Source: Poriferisulfidus sp965221375 | GTDB taxonomy: Bacteria > Pseudomonadota > Gammaproteobacteria > Poriferisulfidales > Poriferisulfidaceae | DNA: 64,000 nt | NCBI GenBank assembly: GCA_965221375.1 | Contig: OZ244883.1 | Coordinates: forward strand, 1 to 64,000 | Direction: 5' to 3' | In this document: positions 25,562 through 33,818 of the stretch, piece after piece | How positions within the stretch are numbered: the first letter of the stretch is position 1 | Layout of the letters: every line of letters begins with the position of its first letter | Translations under genes and position numbers: made by a program | The notes under the pieces: model-generated | Database searches by the model: none | Told to the model about the DNA's origin: nothing | What the model saw: the letters and a program-made list of their open reading frames with translations, nothing else

Positions 25562-26893
25562 TTATTTCCCGATACAAAAGCGCCCGAAAATTTCACCCAG
25601 TAGATCCTCAGCCGTAACCGCACCGGTCAGATTTCCCAATGCTTCCTGGGCCAGCCTGAGCTCTTCTGCGATGACTTCCCCCGCCTCCGTCTGCGCGGCA
25701 CGCCGTAACGCTTCATCAGCCTGTATGAGCGTATCGATTTGGCGTTGGTGCGCCATAAACTCATTTTCCTCCAGAGTATCTTGCAGACCCAGCAATTCAA
25801 CCACGCGCGTCTTTAGCGTTTCCATACCTTGGCCGGTTTTGGCGGATAAGCGCAAGGCCTCTTGCGGGCCCGAAATCGATGCATCAGCATCAAGCAAATC
25901 ACATTTGTTGGCCAACACCAGCGACAGGCGCTCCGGTAGTCGTTCCCGAATTTCCGCATCCGCATCACTCCATCCTGCTTCTGCATCAAACACCTGCAGA
26001 ATCAAATCAGCCTGTTCCGCTGCCTGCCAACTTCGCCGTACTCCCTCCACCTCCGCTTCGGCCTCCGCCTCGCGAATTCCCGCCGTATCAATCAGCCGTA
26101 AAGGAATGCCTTCAATTTGAAGCGGTGCGGTCAGCACGTCCCGTGTCGTACCTGCCTGAGTCGTCACAATCGCGGTCGCTTCTCCGGTGAAGTGGTTAAG
26201 CAGACTGGATTTCCCCACATTCGGTGGTCCCAGTAATACCAGTTTGACGCCGGCGCTTACGGTTTGCCCTTGCCGGGCCCGCTGCAACAACTGCTGGGCC
26301 TGTTCTGCAGCTCCATGCAGGCGCGAACCAAGATCCGTTTCCGCCAGCCAGTCCACATCTTCATCCGGAAAATCCAACGCCCCCTCGACGAACACCCGAA
26401 TATCGATTAACTCCTGTACCAGTGCGTGGACTTCATTCGAAACTTCGCCCTTGAGAACACGCGCCGCACAACGCGCCGCGCGTTCGGTTGTCGCCGCAAT
26501 CAAATCCGCAATGGCTTGAGCCTGGGCCAAATCGATCTTGCCCGCTTCGAAACTGCGACGACTGAATTCCCCCGGTTGCGCCATGCGAGCCCCCAACTCC
26601 TGCAGAGTTCGCACCAAACCTTCCGTGACTGCCGGCGCCCCGTGACAAGTAATCTCCAAAACATCTTCGCCAGTCGCTGAAGTCGGTTTCGGGTAAAACG
26701 CCACGATGCCTTGATCCAGCAACCGCCCCTGCACATCAGAGAGTGTCCGCAAACAAGTCTGGCGGGGTGGCGGAAGAACACCTCCACAAAAGTGGCGTGC
26801 CAAACGGGGAACATCGGGACCACTGACGCGGACCACCGCGAGAGCACTACGACCGGGCGGCGTGGCCGGAGCAACGATTGTGTCAGTCCCCAT
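25562..26893 (-). CDS. mnmE: tRNA uridine-5-carboxymethylaminomethyl modification GTPase MnmE
   Basis: With MnmG it modifies U34 in the wobble position of several tRNAs. The 443 residues hold the N-terminal folate-binding domain (TPPGRSALAVVRVSG), a helical domain with an inserted G domain (G1 GPPNVGKSS at 222-230, DTAGIRE, NKCD) and the obligatory C-terminal CIGK. Upstream it is separated from yidC by a 1.7-kb islet, whereas the two are neighbours in most relatives. Confidence 0.97.
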   Translation of the reverse strand: MGTDTIVAPATPPGRSALAVVRVSGPDVPRLARHFCGGVLPPPRQTCLRTLSDVQGRLLDQGIVAFYPKPTSATGEDVLEITCHGAPAVTEGLVRTLQELGARMAQPGEFSRRSFEAGKIDLAQAQAIADLIAATTERAARCAARVLKGEVSNEVHALVQELIDIRVFVEGALDFPDEDVDWLAETDLGSRLHGAAEQAQQLLQRARQGQTVSAGVKLVLLGPPNVGKSSLLNHFTGEATAIVTTQAGTTRDVLTAPLQIEGIPLRLIDTAGIREAEAEAEVEGVRRSWQAAEQADLILQVFDAEAGWSDADAEIRERLPERLSLVLANKCDLLDADASISGPQEALRLSAKTGQGMETLKTRVVELLGLQDTLEENEFMAHQRQIDTLIQADEALRRAAQTEAGEVIAEELRLAQEALGNLTGAVTAEDLLGEIFGRFCIGK

Positions 26894-26919
26894 AGCAAGA
26901 AATGTCAGTCTCTAAAAAT

Positions 26920-27012
26920 TTATGCCGCTTCTGAGAGTTCCAGCGCATCAAGTTCTTCGCGAAGAATCTCACCTGGATGAACCGGGTGCATACCGTTTCT
27001 AAGAGCCATCAT
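26920..27012 (-). pseudogene. N-terminal stub of a HigA-family antitoxin
   Basis: A 30-codon frame with a GAGGA ribosome site begins MMALRNGMHPVHPGEILREE, the N-terminus of HigA-type XRE antitoxins, and stops (TAA) just before the helix-turn-helix should begin. The rest of HigA and the HigB toxin are missing. It lies between the XRE/ImmA gene and mnmE. An 8-bp direct repeat TGTCAGTC (26881-26888 and 26903-26910) spans the join to mnmE and may mark a rearrangement. Confidence 0.75.
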
Positions 27013-27070
27013 TTCTGTCCTCAATTATTAATTCTCAGTGTAATTTACTATTTTGGAAACCGCGCGATGG

Positions 27071-27077
27071 CCTCCTT
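27071..27077 (-). promoter_or_regulatory. Orphan Shine-Dalgarno after the XRE/ImmA gene
   Basis: AAGGAGG directly follows the TAA of the XRE/ImmA gene on its strand, but no ATG, GTG or TTG starts a frame at the right distance; the frame reads ATCGCGCGG... and stops within 8 codons. It looks like the leftover ribosome site of a lost downstream partner. Confidence 0.35.
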
Positions 27078-28325
27078 TTACTCAAAGCATGTCGCCGCCG
27101 TCAGTTCAAGCAGCACGTCGCCATCGACAGAAAATTCTTTGCCAATCTCAACGAGACGCCCGCGCGAAATTTCTTCCTGGCGAAATGCCTCGATTGCCAG
27201 ACGCAAAATCTGACTACGAAGTTCCTGCTCCGGCTTCTCGTGTGACCCGCTCTCATCAAACCCTTTTCGAATCCCCAACAACTCAAGATGCCTCTGACCC
27301 ACGGCCTTTTGCTGAATGAGAGTGGGGGCTTGATTTTGATTGATGTAATTCAGATTTTTCAACCGCCATACCAAAGCTTCATAGCTGACACCAAAATGGT
27401 CTGCGAGCAACGCCGCATCTTGGCAGGTTATTGCTTGAGAGCTCGGCTTTGTGCGAATATCTTCATCAATTGGTGCGTTACCCGCAACGTCAAAAATCAC
27501 CTTTTTATATCGGTTGGGATGCCCTTTATCGATCTGTTCCAGTTGTTCTCGAATTTCTGCCGGAGGCATAAGAAACGCTGCCGCAAATGAGTTGGCACGC
27601 TTTTCCGACAGTTCGGATGAATTTTCCCTCCGCGTCGTCGTCACCGATTTATCGCGATCAAAAAGGGCGTGCGCATACTCGTGGGCATAAGAAAAATGCT
27701 TGCGCCCATCACTATGACCGCGATTAACCACAATTGCCAACCCGACAGCCGGATGATTTACAAAAAGTCCCGACATGCCATCGGGCAATGGAGCCGCTGC
27801 CGTCCAGATACCCTGATCGCTAATGAGTTTGGCAATATCCCGAATCGGTGCCTTGCCGAGACCCATTCGGTGCCGCTCATCATCGGCCACCTTTTCACCC
27901 TGCCGAATGGCGTCAGCGACACCCGACATATGCGCTCCATAATCAGGAACTACGTGCTCAATCGTTTGGTCCAGTAGCCGTCGCAAGACCGCACCCTCTT
28001 CATATAAATGAAGCAACCTCTGCACCGCAGTTTTGACCTCCGGGGCTTGCTTGATTTCCGGTAACGTTCTCTGCAATACAACGGACAGATCCTCCGTCTC
28101 CACATCTGCTTCGGTCGTGAAAAAGAAAGCTTCGGAGCAGCCGTAAATCTCAGCCAGCTTTACAAGCTCCAAGGTCGATACAGAACGGCGCCCGCTTTCC
28201 ATGTGGGTGATTGCCGTGCGCGGCAAGTCAAGCCTATCCGCCACATCTTGCTGATTGAGGCCGCACCGATTCCTCGCGGCCCGCAACCGTCTTCCAAACT
28301 GCACCGCGTCCATCGTGTTGCTCAT
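27078..28325 (-). CDS. XRE transcriptional regulator with ImmA/IrrE metallopeptidase domain
   Basis: A 415-residue protein from the ATG at 28325 (a GTG at 28337 is possible). The N-terminus is an XRE helix-turn-helix (FGRRLRAARNRCGLNQQDVA, then TAITHMESGRRSVS); the C-terminal half has the zinc peptidase motif HEYAHALF (about 215-222) and the downstream helix SEKRANSFAAAFLMP. Such proteins are cleavable or cleaving repressors of mobile elements and partners in toxin-antitoxin-like pairs. No partner follows intact; an orphan ribosome site and a HigA stub do. Confidence 0.88.
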   Translation of the reverse strand: MSNTMDAVQFGRRLRAARNRCGLNQQDVADRLDLPRTAITHMESGRRSVSTLELVKLAEIYGCSEAFFFTTEADVETEDLSVVLQRTLPEIKQAPEVKTAVQRLLHLYEEGAVLRRLLDQTIEHVVPDYGAHMSGVADAIRQGEKVADDERHRMGLGKAPIRDIAKLISDQGIWTAAAPLPDGMSGLFVNHPAVGLAIVVNRGHSDGRKHFSYAHEYAHALFDRDKSVTTTRRENSSELSEKRANSFAAAFLMPPAEIREQLEQIDKGHPNRYKKVIFDVAGNAPIDEDIRTKPSSQAITCQDAALLADHFGVSYEALVWRLKNLNYINQNQAPTLIQQKAVGQRHLELLGIRKGFDESGSHEKPEQELRSQILRLAIEAFRQEEISRGRLVEIGKEFSVDGDVLLELTAATCFE

Positions 28326-28409
28326 CGTCTCTGCCACTGTGTCTGAAATCTGAGGATAAGAAATGACCTGTTAATTTGGAATGAGAATCCCCGCGCCAGA
28401 TACTATTAT

Positions 28410-28428
28410 ATGTCTGATAATCGGACAT
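28410..28428. promoter_or_regulatory. Candidate operator of the XRE/ImmA regulator
   Basis: ATGTCtGATaATCgGACAT is a 19-bp near-perfect palindrome 85 bp before the regulator's ATG, in AT-rich DNA. Its left arm TGTCTGAT recurs at 28452-28459, 41 bp away. This pattern suits binding and autoregulation by an XRE dimer. Confidence 0.5.
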
Positions 28429-28493
28429 TTATAAAATAAGTAATAATATTTTGTCTGATTTTTACAACAAATCCGCTTCCTACAAGCGAACGG

Positions 28494-28524
28494 TTAAAAG
28501 AAGCTGCGGGTAGGTCTACCGCAG
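28494..28524 (-). terminator. Rho-independent terminator of the rpmH-yidC operon
   Basis: On the minus strand the stem CTGCGGTAG / CTACCCGCAG (28504-28524, one bulged base) is followed by CTTCTTTTAA. It lies 67 nt after the yidC stop; a smaller stem GAGGC-tgtc-GCCTC (28542-28555) sits between them. Confidence 0.7.
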
Positions 28525-28590
28525 GTCTTGTTTATCACGCCGAGGCGACAGCCTCAAATACTCTCTGACTTGGAAATCTAAATCGTCGAA

Positions 28591-30279
28591 TCAAGCATTC
28601 ATCCGCCGGATGATGAACCACTGCTGTGCGATTGACAGCAAGTTGTTGACCAACCAATACAGCACGAGTCCGGCAGGGAAAAATAAAAAGAACACCGTAA
28701 AAATAATGGGCATGGCCATCATCAGTTTCGCCTGAAACGGATCCGGAGGGGTCGGGTTCAATTTGGTCTGCACCAGCATGCTCGCACCCATTAACAACGG
28801 CAGAATGTAGTAGGGGTCGCGTACCGATAAATCCTGAATCCAACCGAAAAACGGTGCCTGACGCAACTCCACACTTTCCAGCAACACCCAATACAACGCG
28901 ATAAATACCGGAATCTGTACCAAGACCGGCCAACAGCCCCCCAACGGGTTGACCTTTTCTTCCCGGTACATCTTCATCATGGCCTCATTCATCTTGGCGC
29001 GGTCCCCGGCGTAGCGTTCCCGCAGCTGCTGGATACGCGGAGTGAACTTGCGCATTTTGGCCATGGAGCGATAACTGGTCTCCGACAACTTGTAGAACAG
29101 CAATTTGACGAGCGCGGTCAGCAAGATGATGGCAATGCCCCAGTTGCCGGCAAGCCGGTAGATTTGATCCAATATCCAAAACAGCGGCTTCGACAATATG
29201 GTCAAAATGCCGTAATCCACCGTCAGGTCCAAGCCGTCGGCAATCTCTTTCAGAACGTTCTGCTCTTTGGGCCCCACATACAACTGCGAAGAAAACGTGC
29301 CGCTACTGCCCGGCGTAACCCGCAATGCCGGTGAATGCATACCGATGATGTATTCCGGGTAACGATCGCGACGCACCACCCGGGTGTAGTACTGCTCTTC
29401 CGCTCCGCGCTGCGGCACCCAGGCAGACACAAAATAATGCTGTAGCATCGCCACCCAACCGTCCGTAAGACGGGCGCCAAACGGCTGCTCCGCCATGTCG
29501 TCAAAAGACAGTTTGTGATACGTGTCCGAGTCGTGGTAAGCGGCGCCCACAAATGAAATCGCCTCGGTATTGCCAAAGAGGAGTGACGCCCGGTCCGCCT
29601 GCTGTCCCGCATTGCGCCGCAGTTGCCGATATTGCCGTCCCACCCATTCGTCTGCGCTGCCATTGCGTACTTCATGGGAGACTTCAATCAAGTAACTCCC
29701 CGGGGTGAAACGAAAACGTTTGCGCACTTCAATGCCGTCGGGACCTGTCCATGTCAGTACCACAGATTGTGGTTCCGTCTCCTGGGAAAAATCGTAAACC
29801 GACCGATCCGCCTGGTAGCGGGCATGATGGCTGGGCGCCCGTCCGCTCAAGTCTCCGGTTTGCGTGGTGTCATGCGTCAGGCCGCTTTGGGCCACGTACG
29901 TCTCGCTGTCGAAATACAGCAGCCGCACGGGCTGATCCGGATTATCCAGAGAGATGGGATAGCGCGGCAGATCGACCTGCACGACACTCCCGCCGAGCGT
30001 ATCAATCCGCAGATCAAACACATCGGTGAGCACTTGGATTTGCTCTCCACGTGGTGCCGCAACGCGACCGGGAATATCTGTCGCAGGCTCAGCGACTTGG
30101 GCTTTGGGGACATCCTCAGCGTCTGCGGGAGCAGTCGGCGCCACGTCTTGATCTCCCGTGGGAGCATGTTGGGTTGAGGCCTCCAAAATCGGCGGTGCTT
30201 TCTCCAACTCCCAGGTTTGCCACATGAGAAACAGCAAAATGGCGAGCGCACCATAAAGAAAAAGTCGCGAATCACCCAT
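28591..30279 (-). CDS. yidC: Membrane protein insertase YidC
   Basis: Inserts and folds inner-membrane proteins, alone or with SecYEG. The 562 residues have an N-terminal anchor (about 5-22), a large periplasmic beta domain (about 60-340), and the conserved five-span core starting near 355 (LDLTVDYGILTILSKPLFWIL) with the NPLGGCWPVLVQIPVFIALYWVL segment. Its start overlaps the yidD stop by 8 nt. Confidence 0.97.
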   Translation of the reverse strand: MGDSRLFLYGALAILLFLMWQTWELEKAPPILEASTQHAPTGDQDVAPTAPADAEDVPKAQVAEPATDIPGRVAAPRGEQIQVLTDVFDLRIDTLGGSVVQVDLPRYPISLDNPDQPVRLLYFDSETYVAQSGLTHDTTQTGDLSGRAPSHHARYQADRSVYDFSQETEPQSVVLTWTGPDGIEVRKRFRFTPGSYLIEVSHEVRNGSADEWVGRQYRQLRRNAGQQADRASLLFGNTEAISFVGAAYHDSDTYHKLSFDDMAEQPFGARLTDGWVAMLQHYFVSAWVPQRGAEEQYYTRVVRRDRYPEYIIGMHSPALRVTPGSSGTFSSQLYVGPKEQNVLKEIADGLDLTVDYGILTILSKPLFWILDQIYRLAGNWGIAIILLTALVKLLFYKLSETSYRSMAKMRKFTPRIQQLRERYAGDRAKMNEAMMKMYREEKVNPLGGCWPVLVQIPVFIALYWVLLESVELRQAPFFGWIQDLSVRDPYYILPLLMGASMLVQTKLNPTPPDPFQAKLMMAMPIIFTVFFLFFPAGLVLYWLVNNLLSIAQQWFIIRRMNA

Positions 30280-30505
30280 GCGACGACTCCTTCGGCTCCG
30301 GCACGGGGTCGCATCCCCCCGGGTGCCAGGGATGACAACGGAACAGGCGTCGCACCGTCAAACCGATGCCGTACCAAGCCCCGTGAGTGCGCAAGGCTTC
30401 AATCGCGTATTGCGAACAGGTCGGAGTAAACCGGCAGTGTTGACCGATAAAAGGACTCAATGCCGCCTGATAGATCCTTACCAACCCAATCAAGAGATAC
30501 TTCAC
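30272..30505 (-). CDS. yidD: Membrane protein insertion efficiency factor YidD
   Basis: A 77-residue protein with the family core YQAALSPFIGQHCRFTPTCS, YAIEAL and RLFRCHPWHPGGCDPVP, including its conserved cysteines. The GTG at 30505 overlaps the rnpA stop (GTGA). It helps YidC-dependent insertion and sits between rnpA and yidC as in most bacteria. Confidence 0.94.
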   Translation of the reverse strand: MKYLLIGLVRIYQAALSPFIGQHCRFTPTCSQYAIEALRTHGAWYGIGLTVRRLFRCHPWHPGGCDPVPEPKESSHG

Positions 30506-30903
30506 GAGTTTATCGTTCTCCAGAATTTGACCAAATCCGCCTGTACGGCACGTCTGTCCAGTGGCAATTTCACACCCCGGCGACAGGTGATAACCAGGTC
30601 CACGCCGGCCAGCGGATGCTGTCGAAAATATTCCCGAGCCTGGCGTTTGAAACGATTGCGGTCCACGTTGCGTCGCAACGCGCGCTTGGAGACGGCCAAA
30701 CCCAGACGCGCTCCCGACCGACCGTTCGGGACCCACACACAGCGGGCCGTATGCCCTTGTGCACGACGCGCATTTCGGCTTTTGAAGACATGCTGAAACT
30801 CACGCGAATGAAGCAGCCGGTGGCTGCGTGGGAAGGTGTATCGCCCAGCAGATTCTTCCCGATCAGGGGCAAAGTCGCGCACGGCCGCGGCGCCGGCGGG
30901 CAT
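30502..30903 (-). CDS. rnpA: Ribonuclease P protein component, start inside rpmH
   Basis: Protein subunit of RNase P, which matures tRNA 5' ends. The conserved part starts RYTFPRSHRLLHSREFQHVF, and the RNR-box VSKRALRRNVDRNRFKR is intact. No start codon exists in frame between the rpmH stop and this conserved part. The nearest are GTG at 30882 and ATG at 30903, both within rpmH, so the genes overlap by 20 or 41 nt. Neither candidate has a clear Shine-Dalgarno; coupling to rpmH translation is likely. Confidence 0.93.
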   Translation of the reverse strand: MPAGAAAVRDFAPDREESAGRYTFPRSHRLLHSREFQHVFKSRNARRAQGHTARCVWVPNGRSGARLGLAVSKRALRRNVDRNRFKRQAREYFRQHPLAGVDLVITCRRGVKLPLDRRAVQADLVKFWRTINS

Positions 30904-30997
30904 TCAGAATGGCACGACCGGCTCGAGTCCGCATCCGTGCACGGAAGCCATGCGTCCGCTTGCGGCGCAGGTTGTTGGGCTGAAAAGTCCGCTTCAT
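30863..30997 (-). CDS. rpmH: 50S ribosomal protein L34
   Basis: A 44-residue basic protein beginning MKRTFQPNNLRRKRTHGFR, typical L34, and ending RARLCP instead of the usual RLTV-like tail. It is the first gene of rpmH-rnpA-yidD-yidC and has a strong promoter 28 bp upstream. Confidence 0.97.
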   Translation of the reverse strand: MKRTFQPNNLRRKRTHGFRARMRTRAGRAILNARRRRGRARLCP

Positions 30998-31024
30998 GAT
31001 CGATTTGGAGGAATCGGGCGCCTC

Positions 31025-31052
31025 ATCATAAGAATTTCGCCCGTAATGTCAA
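31025..31052 (-). promoter_or_regulatory. Sigma-70 promoter of rpmH
   Basis: On the minus strand a consensus TTGACA (31047-31052), a 16-bp spacer and TATGAT (31025-31030) lie 28 bp before the rpmH ATG, followed by a GC-rich discriminator (GAGGCGCC). Confidence 0.75.
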
Positions 31053-31130
31053 ATGAAAACGCTCGATGGCCGCCTCAAAACACCGTAAATTCGCCTTGCG
31101 GAAAACAAGATTTTCCGACTTTCCAAAAGC

Positions 31131-31841
31131 CTAAGAATCCAACCATCGCTTCAAAATTTTGAAATACGCTTGTCGCGCAGCCTCAGCATGCAACTGCGTC
31201 CCCGCCTGCAGTTCAGCCGCGCTTTGCACAAACCGATCCGGTTGCAGTTGATGGGCAAAATGGTCCACCATGACCGCGACCTCCGGCAGACCCATTTCGA
31301 TGTGAAACTGAAGCGCCAGCACTTTGTCGCGGTAGAGAAATCCCTGGTTCGGATACGCATCGCTTTGCGCGACACGCAGGGCGCCCTCGGGAATCGCAAA
31401 CGTATCGCCATGCCAATGCAGAACCTCCAGCTGCTCCGGCAGATCCCGGCCTAAGGGTGACTGCAGAAATTCCGGTGTGAAACGCACCGGCGACCAACCA
31501 ATTTCCTGATAGGGTCCCGGGTTGACCTGGGCCCCCAAAGCGGCTGCGATCAACTGCGCCCCCAAACAGATTCCGATGACATGCTTGTCATGCTCCAGCG
31601 CTTCTTGGATGAAGCGTATTTCCATCTCAAGCCAGGGGTAATCCGCGACGTCGTACACTCCCATAGGTCCGCCCATGACCACCAGCACGTCGTAATCGGA
31701 ATGCGCAACCGGCCCGCCCGGCTGCAGATACTGGCGGTAAGCGGAGAAGGTCCCCTGGTGCTGGTCGATGTAGTCCTGAAGCGCCCCAATGCCTTCCTGG
31801 GGAACATGTTCAAAAGACAAAAAACGCAAACGCTCAGGCAC
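31131..31841 (-). CDS. Class I glutamine amidotransferase-like protein
   Basis: A 236-residue stand-alone amidotransferase of the GMP-synthase-like group. The nucleophile elbow GICLGAQL and the catalytic His in LQFHIEM are present, so the Cys-His pair is intact. The partner synthetase domain is absent, and the amide acceptor is unknown. It lies divergently upstream of mnmG, where dnaA-region genes might be expected. Confidence 0.88.
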   Translation of the reverse strand: MPERLRFLSFEHVPQEGIGALQDYIDQHQGTFSAYRQYLQPGGPVAHSDYDVLVVMGGPMGVYDVADYPWLEMEIRFIQEALEHDKHVIGICLGAQLIAAALGAQVNPGPYQEIGWSPVRFTPEFLQSPLGRDLPEQLEVLHWHGDTFAIPEGALRVAQSDAYPNQGFLYRDKVLALQFHIEMGLPEVAVMVDHFAHQLQPDRFVQSAAELQAGTQLHAEAARQAYFKILKRWLDS

Positions 31842-31993
31842 GGAGAGAAATCCTATATCTCGTCATCCGCACAGCGTTTTCAAAACTCCACACAAGTCAT
31901 GCTGTTGACGCGGGACTCACTGAAACTATACAACACCCTCGTGCCAGGACGCGCCGAGGTGTGAGACGGTTCCGTTATATTAAACCCGCGATT

Positions 31994-33817
31994 ATGGACA
32001 CTTCACGCCTTTGGGATGTTCTCGTCATCGGCGGCGGTCACGCCGGTGTCGAGGCAGCGCACGCGGCCGCGCGCCGTGGCGCCCAGACTTTGCTGCTCAC
32101 GCACTCGCGTGATGCGATCGGTCGCATGAGCTGCAACCCGGCGATTGGCGGCATCGGGAAAAGCCATCTGGTGCGCGAAATTGATGCGCTCGGCGGCGTG
32201 ATGGCGCAGGCCGCAGACCGCGCCGGCATCCATGTCCGTGTGCTCAACCGCCGCAAAGGCCCAGCCGTGCACGCGACCCGCGTCCAAACCGATCGCACCC
32301 TTTATCGACAGGCCATTCAAGACCTGGTGGATGCTCCCTCCGGACTGCACATTGCCGAGGCCGCCGTCGGAGATCTTCTCGTCGAAGGCGATGAAGTACG
32401 CGGCATCCTGACCGAACAGGGCGAGCCCATTCGCGCCCGAACGGTCGTATTGTCGACCGGCACCTTTCTCAACGGCACCCTGCACATCGGCCCCCAACAA
32501 ACGCGCGGGGGCCGCGTCGGAGATCCTCCGACTTTAAAACTTGCACAACGGCTGCGCGAACTGCTTCCCGAAGTGGGTCGCCTGAAGACCGGCACTCCGC
32601 CGCGCCTGGAAGGCCGCACCATTGACTGGTCGAAAACGCACGCGCAACCGGGCGAAAGCCCACCGCCGAATTTGTCGCGCCGCAGCCCCGAAGACGTACA
32701 TCCGCGTCAGGTCTCCTGCCATCTGACCCGCACGACGGCGGCCACACATGAGATCATCCAGACTCATCTGCACCTGTCGCCCATGCACACCGGGGCAATC
32801 GACAGCCGGGGACCGCGCTATTGCCCTTCGATTGAGGACAAAGTCCTGCGCTTCGCCGAGCGCGATTCGCATCAGGTTTTTATCGAGCCCGAGGGTTTGG
32901 ATACGGATGAAATCTATCCCAATGGCATTTCCACCAGCCTGCCTCGCGAGATTCAAGAGCAGTTCGTGCACACCATCCCGGGTTTCGAGCAAGCCCGTCT
33001 GACCCAGTACGGCTATGCGATTGAATACGACTTCTTTGACCCGCGGCAACTGGAGCCGACACTGCAGTGCCGGGCCCTGTCCGGCTTGTACCTGGCAGGG
33101 CAAATCAACGGGACCACCGGTTACGAAGAGGCCGCGGCACAAGGCCTGCTGGCCGGATGCAACGCAGCCGCGCAAGCCTTGGATCAGGAAGCCTGGTGGC
33201 CGCGACGTGATCAGGCCTACCTGGGCGTGTTGGTCGATGATCTGATTACGCGCGGCGTGGATGAGCCGTATCGTATGTTCACCAGCCGGGCGGAATATCG
33301 CCTGACGCTGCGTGAGGACAATGCCGATTTGCGCCTGACGGAGATCGGTCGCAACCTGGGCCTGGTCGACGACGCCCAATGGCAGGCTTATTGCCGACGT
33401 CGGGACGCTGTGGAGCAGGAAATGGAACGGGTGCATCAAACCCGCATCGAAACCCATTCGTTGGCGGACCTGCTACGCCGCCCCGATACGGATTATCTGC
33501 AGACAATCGCCCAGGTGCCCGATTACGAGCCGGCCGATTCCGATATTGCGCAACAGGTCCAGACGGAATTGCGCTATGAAGGATACGTGCGCCGGCATCA
33601 GCGGGAAATCGAGCGCACCCGAGACGATGAGATGCGTCCCCTGCCTCAAGACCTGAATTATCATGCCCTGACTTCCCTGTCCCATGAGGCTCGGGAAAAG
33701 TTGAGCCGGCACCGGCCGGCCACGTTGGGGATGGCCTCGCGTATTTCCGGAATCACCCCCAGCGCCATTGCCATCCTCAAAATCCACCTGAAGGCGGCCC
33801 GAGCACGACGCGCCTGA
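31994..33817 (+). CDS. mnmG: tRNA uridine-5-carboxymethylaminomethyl modification enzyme MnmG (GidA)
   Basis: FAD enzyme working with MnmE on wobble U34. The ATG at 31994 gives 607 residues that begin with the FAD motif VLVIGGGHAGVEAA; GRMSCNPAIGGIGKSHLVRE and the C-terminal helical region are conserved. An upstream start at 31961 would add 11 residues. A TATATT -10-like element precedes it. It leads mnmG-rsmG-parA-parB. Confidence 0.97.
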   Translation: MDTSRLWDVLVIGGGHAGVEAAHAAARRGAQTLLLTHSRDAIGRMSCNPAIGGIGKSHLVREIDALGGVMAQAADRAGIHVRVLNRRKGPAVHATRVQTDRTLYRQAIQDLVDAPSGLHIAEAAVGDLLVEGDEVRGILTEQGEPIRARTVVLSTGTFLNGTLHIGPQQTRGGRVGDPPTLKLAQRLRELLPEVGRLKTGTPPRLEGRTIDWSKTHAQPGESPPPNLSRRSPEDVHPRQVSCHLTRTTAATHEIIQTHLHLSPMHTGAIDSRGPRYCPSIEDKVLRFAERDSHQVFIEPEGLDTDEIYPNGISTSLPREIQEQFVHTIPGFEQARLTQYGYAIEYDFFDPRQLEPTLQCRALSGLYLAGQINGTTGYEEAAAQGLLAGCNAAAQALDQEAWWPRRDQAYLGVLVDDLITRGVDEPYRMFTSRAEYRLTLREDNADLRLTEIGRNLGLVDDAQWQAYCRRRDAVEQEMERVHQTRIETHSLADLLRRPDTDYLQTIAQVPDYEPADSDIAQQVQTELRYEGYVRRHQREIERTRDDEMRPLPQDLNYHALTSLSHEAREKLSRHRPATLGMASRISGITPSAIAILKIHLKAARARRA

Positions 33818-33818
33818 C

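Noticed and set aside
30040..30053. parS-like TCTCCACGTGGTGC inside yidC
   Set aside because: Only the CACGTG core and a few flanking bases match; about 10 of 14 positions, within coding sequence.
32534..33457. 307-codon minus-strand frame opposite mnmG
   Set aside because: Antisense shadow of mnmG; no start signals or family features.
28338..33818. Chromosomal origin oriC near rpmH/mnmG
   Set aside because: The gene neighbourhood is origin-like, but no cluster of TTATCCACA-type DnaA boxes and no dnaA gene are visible.
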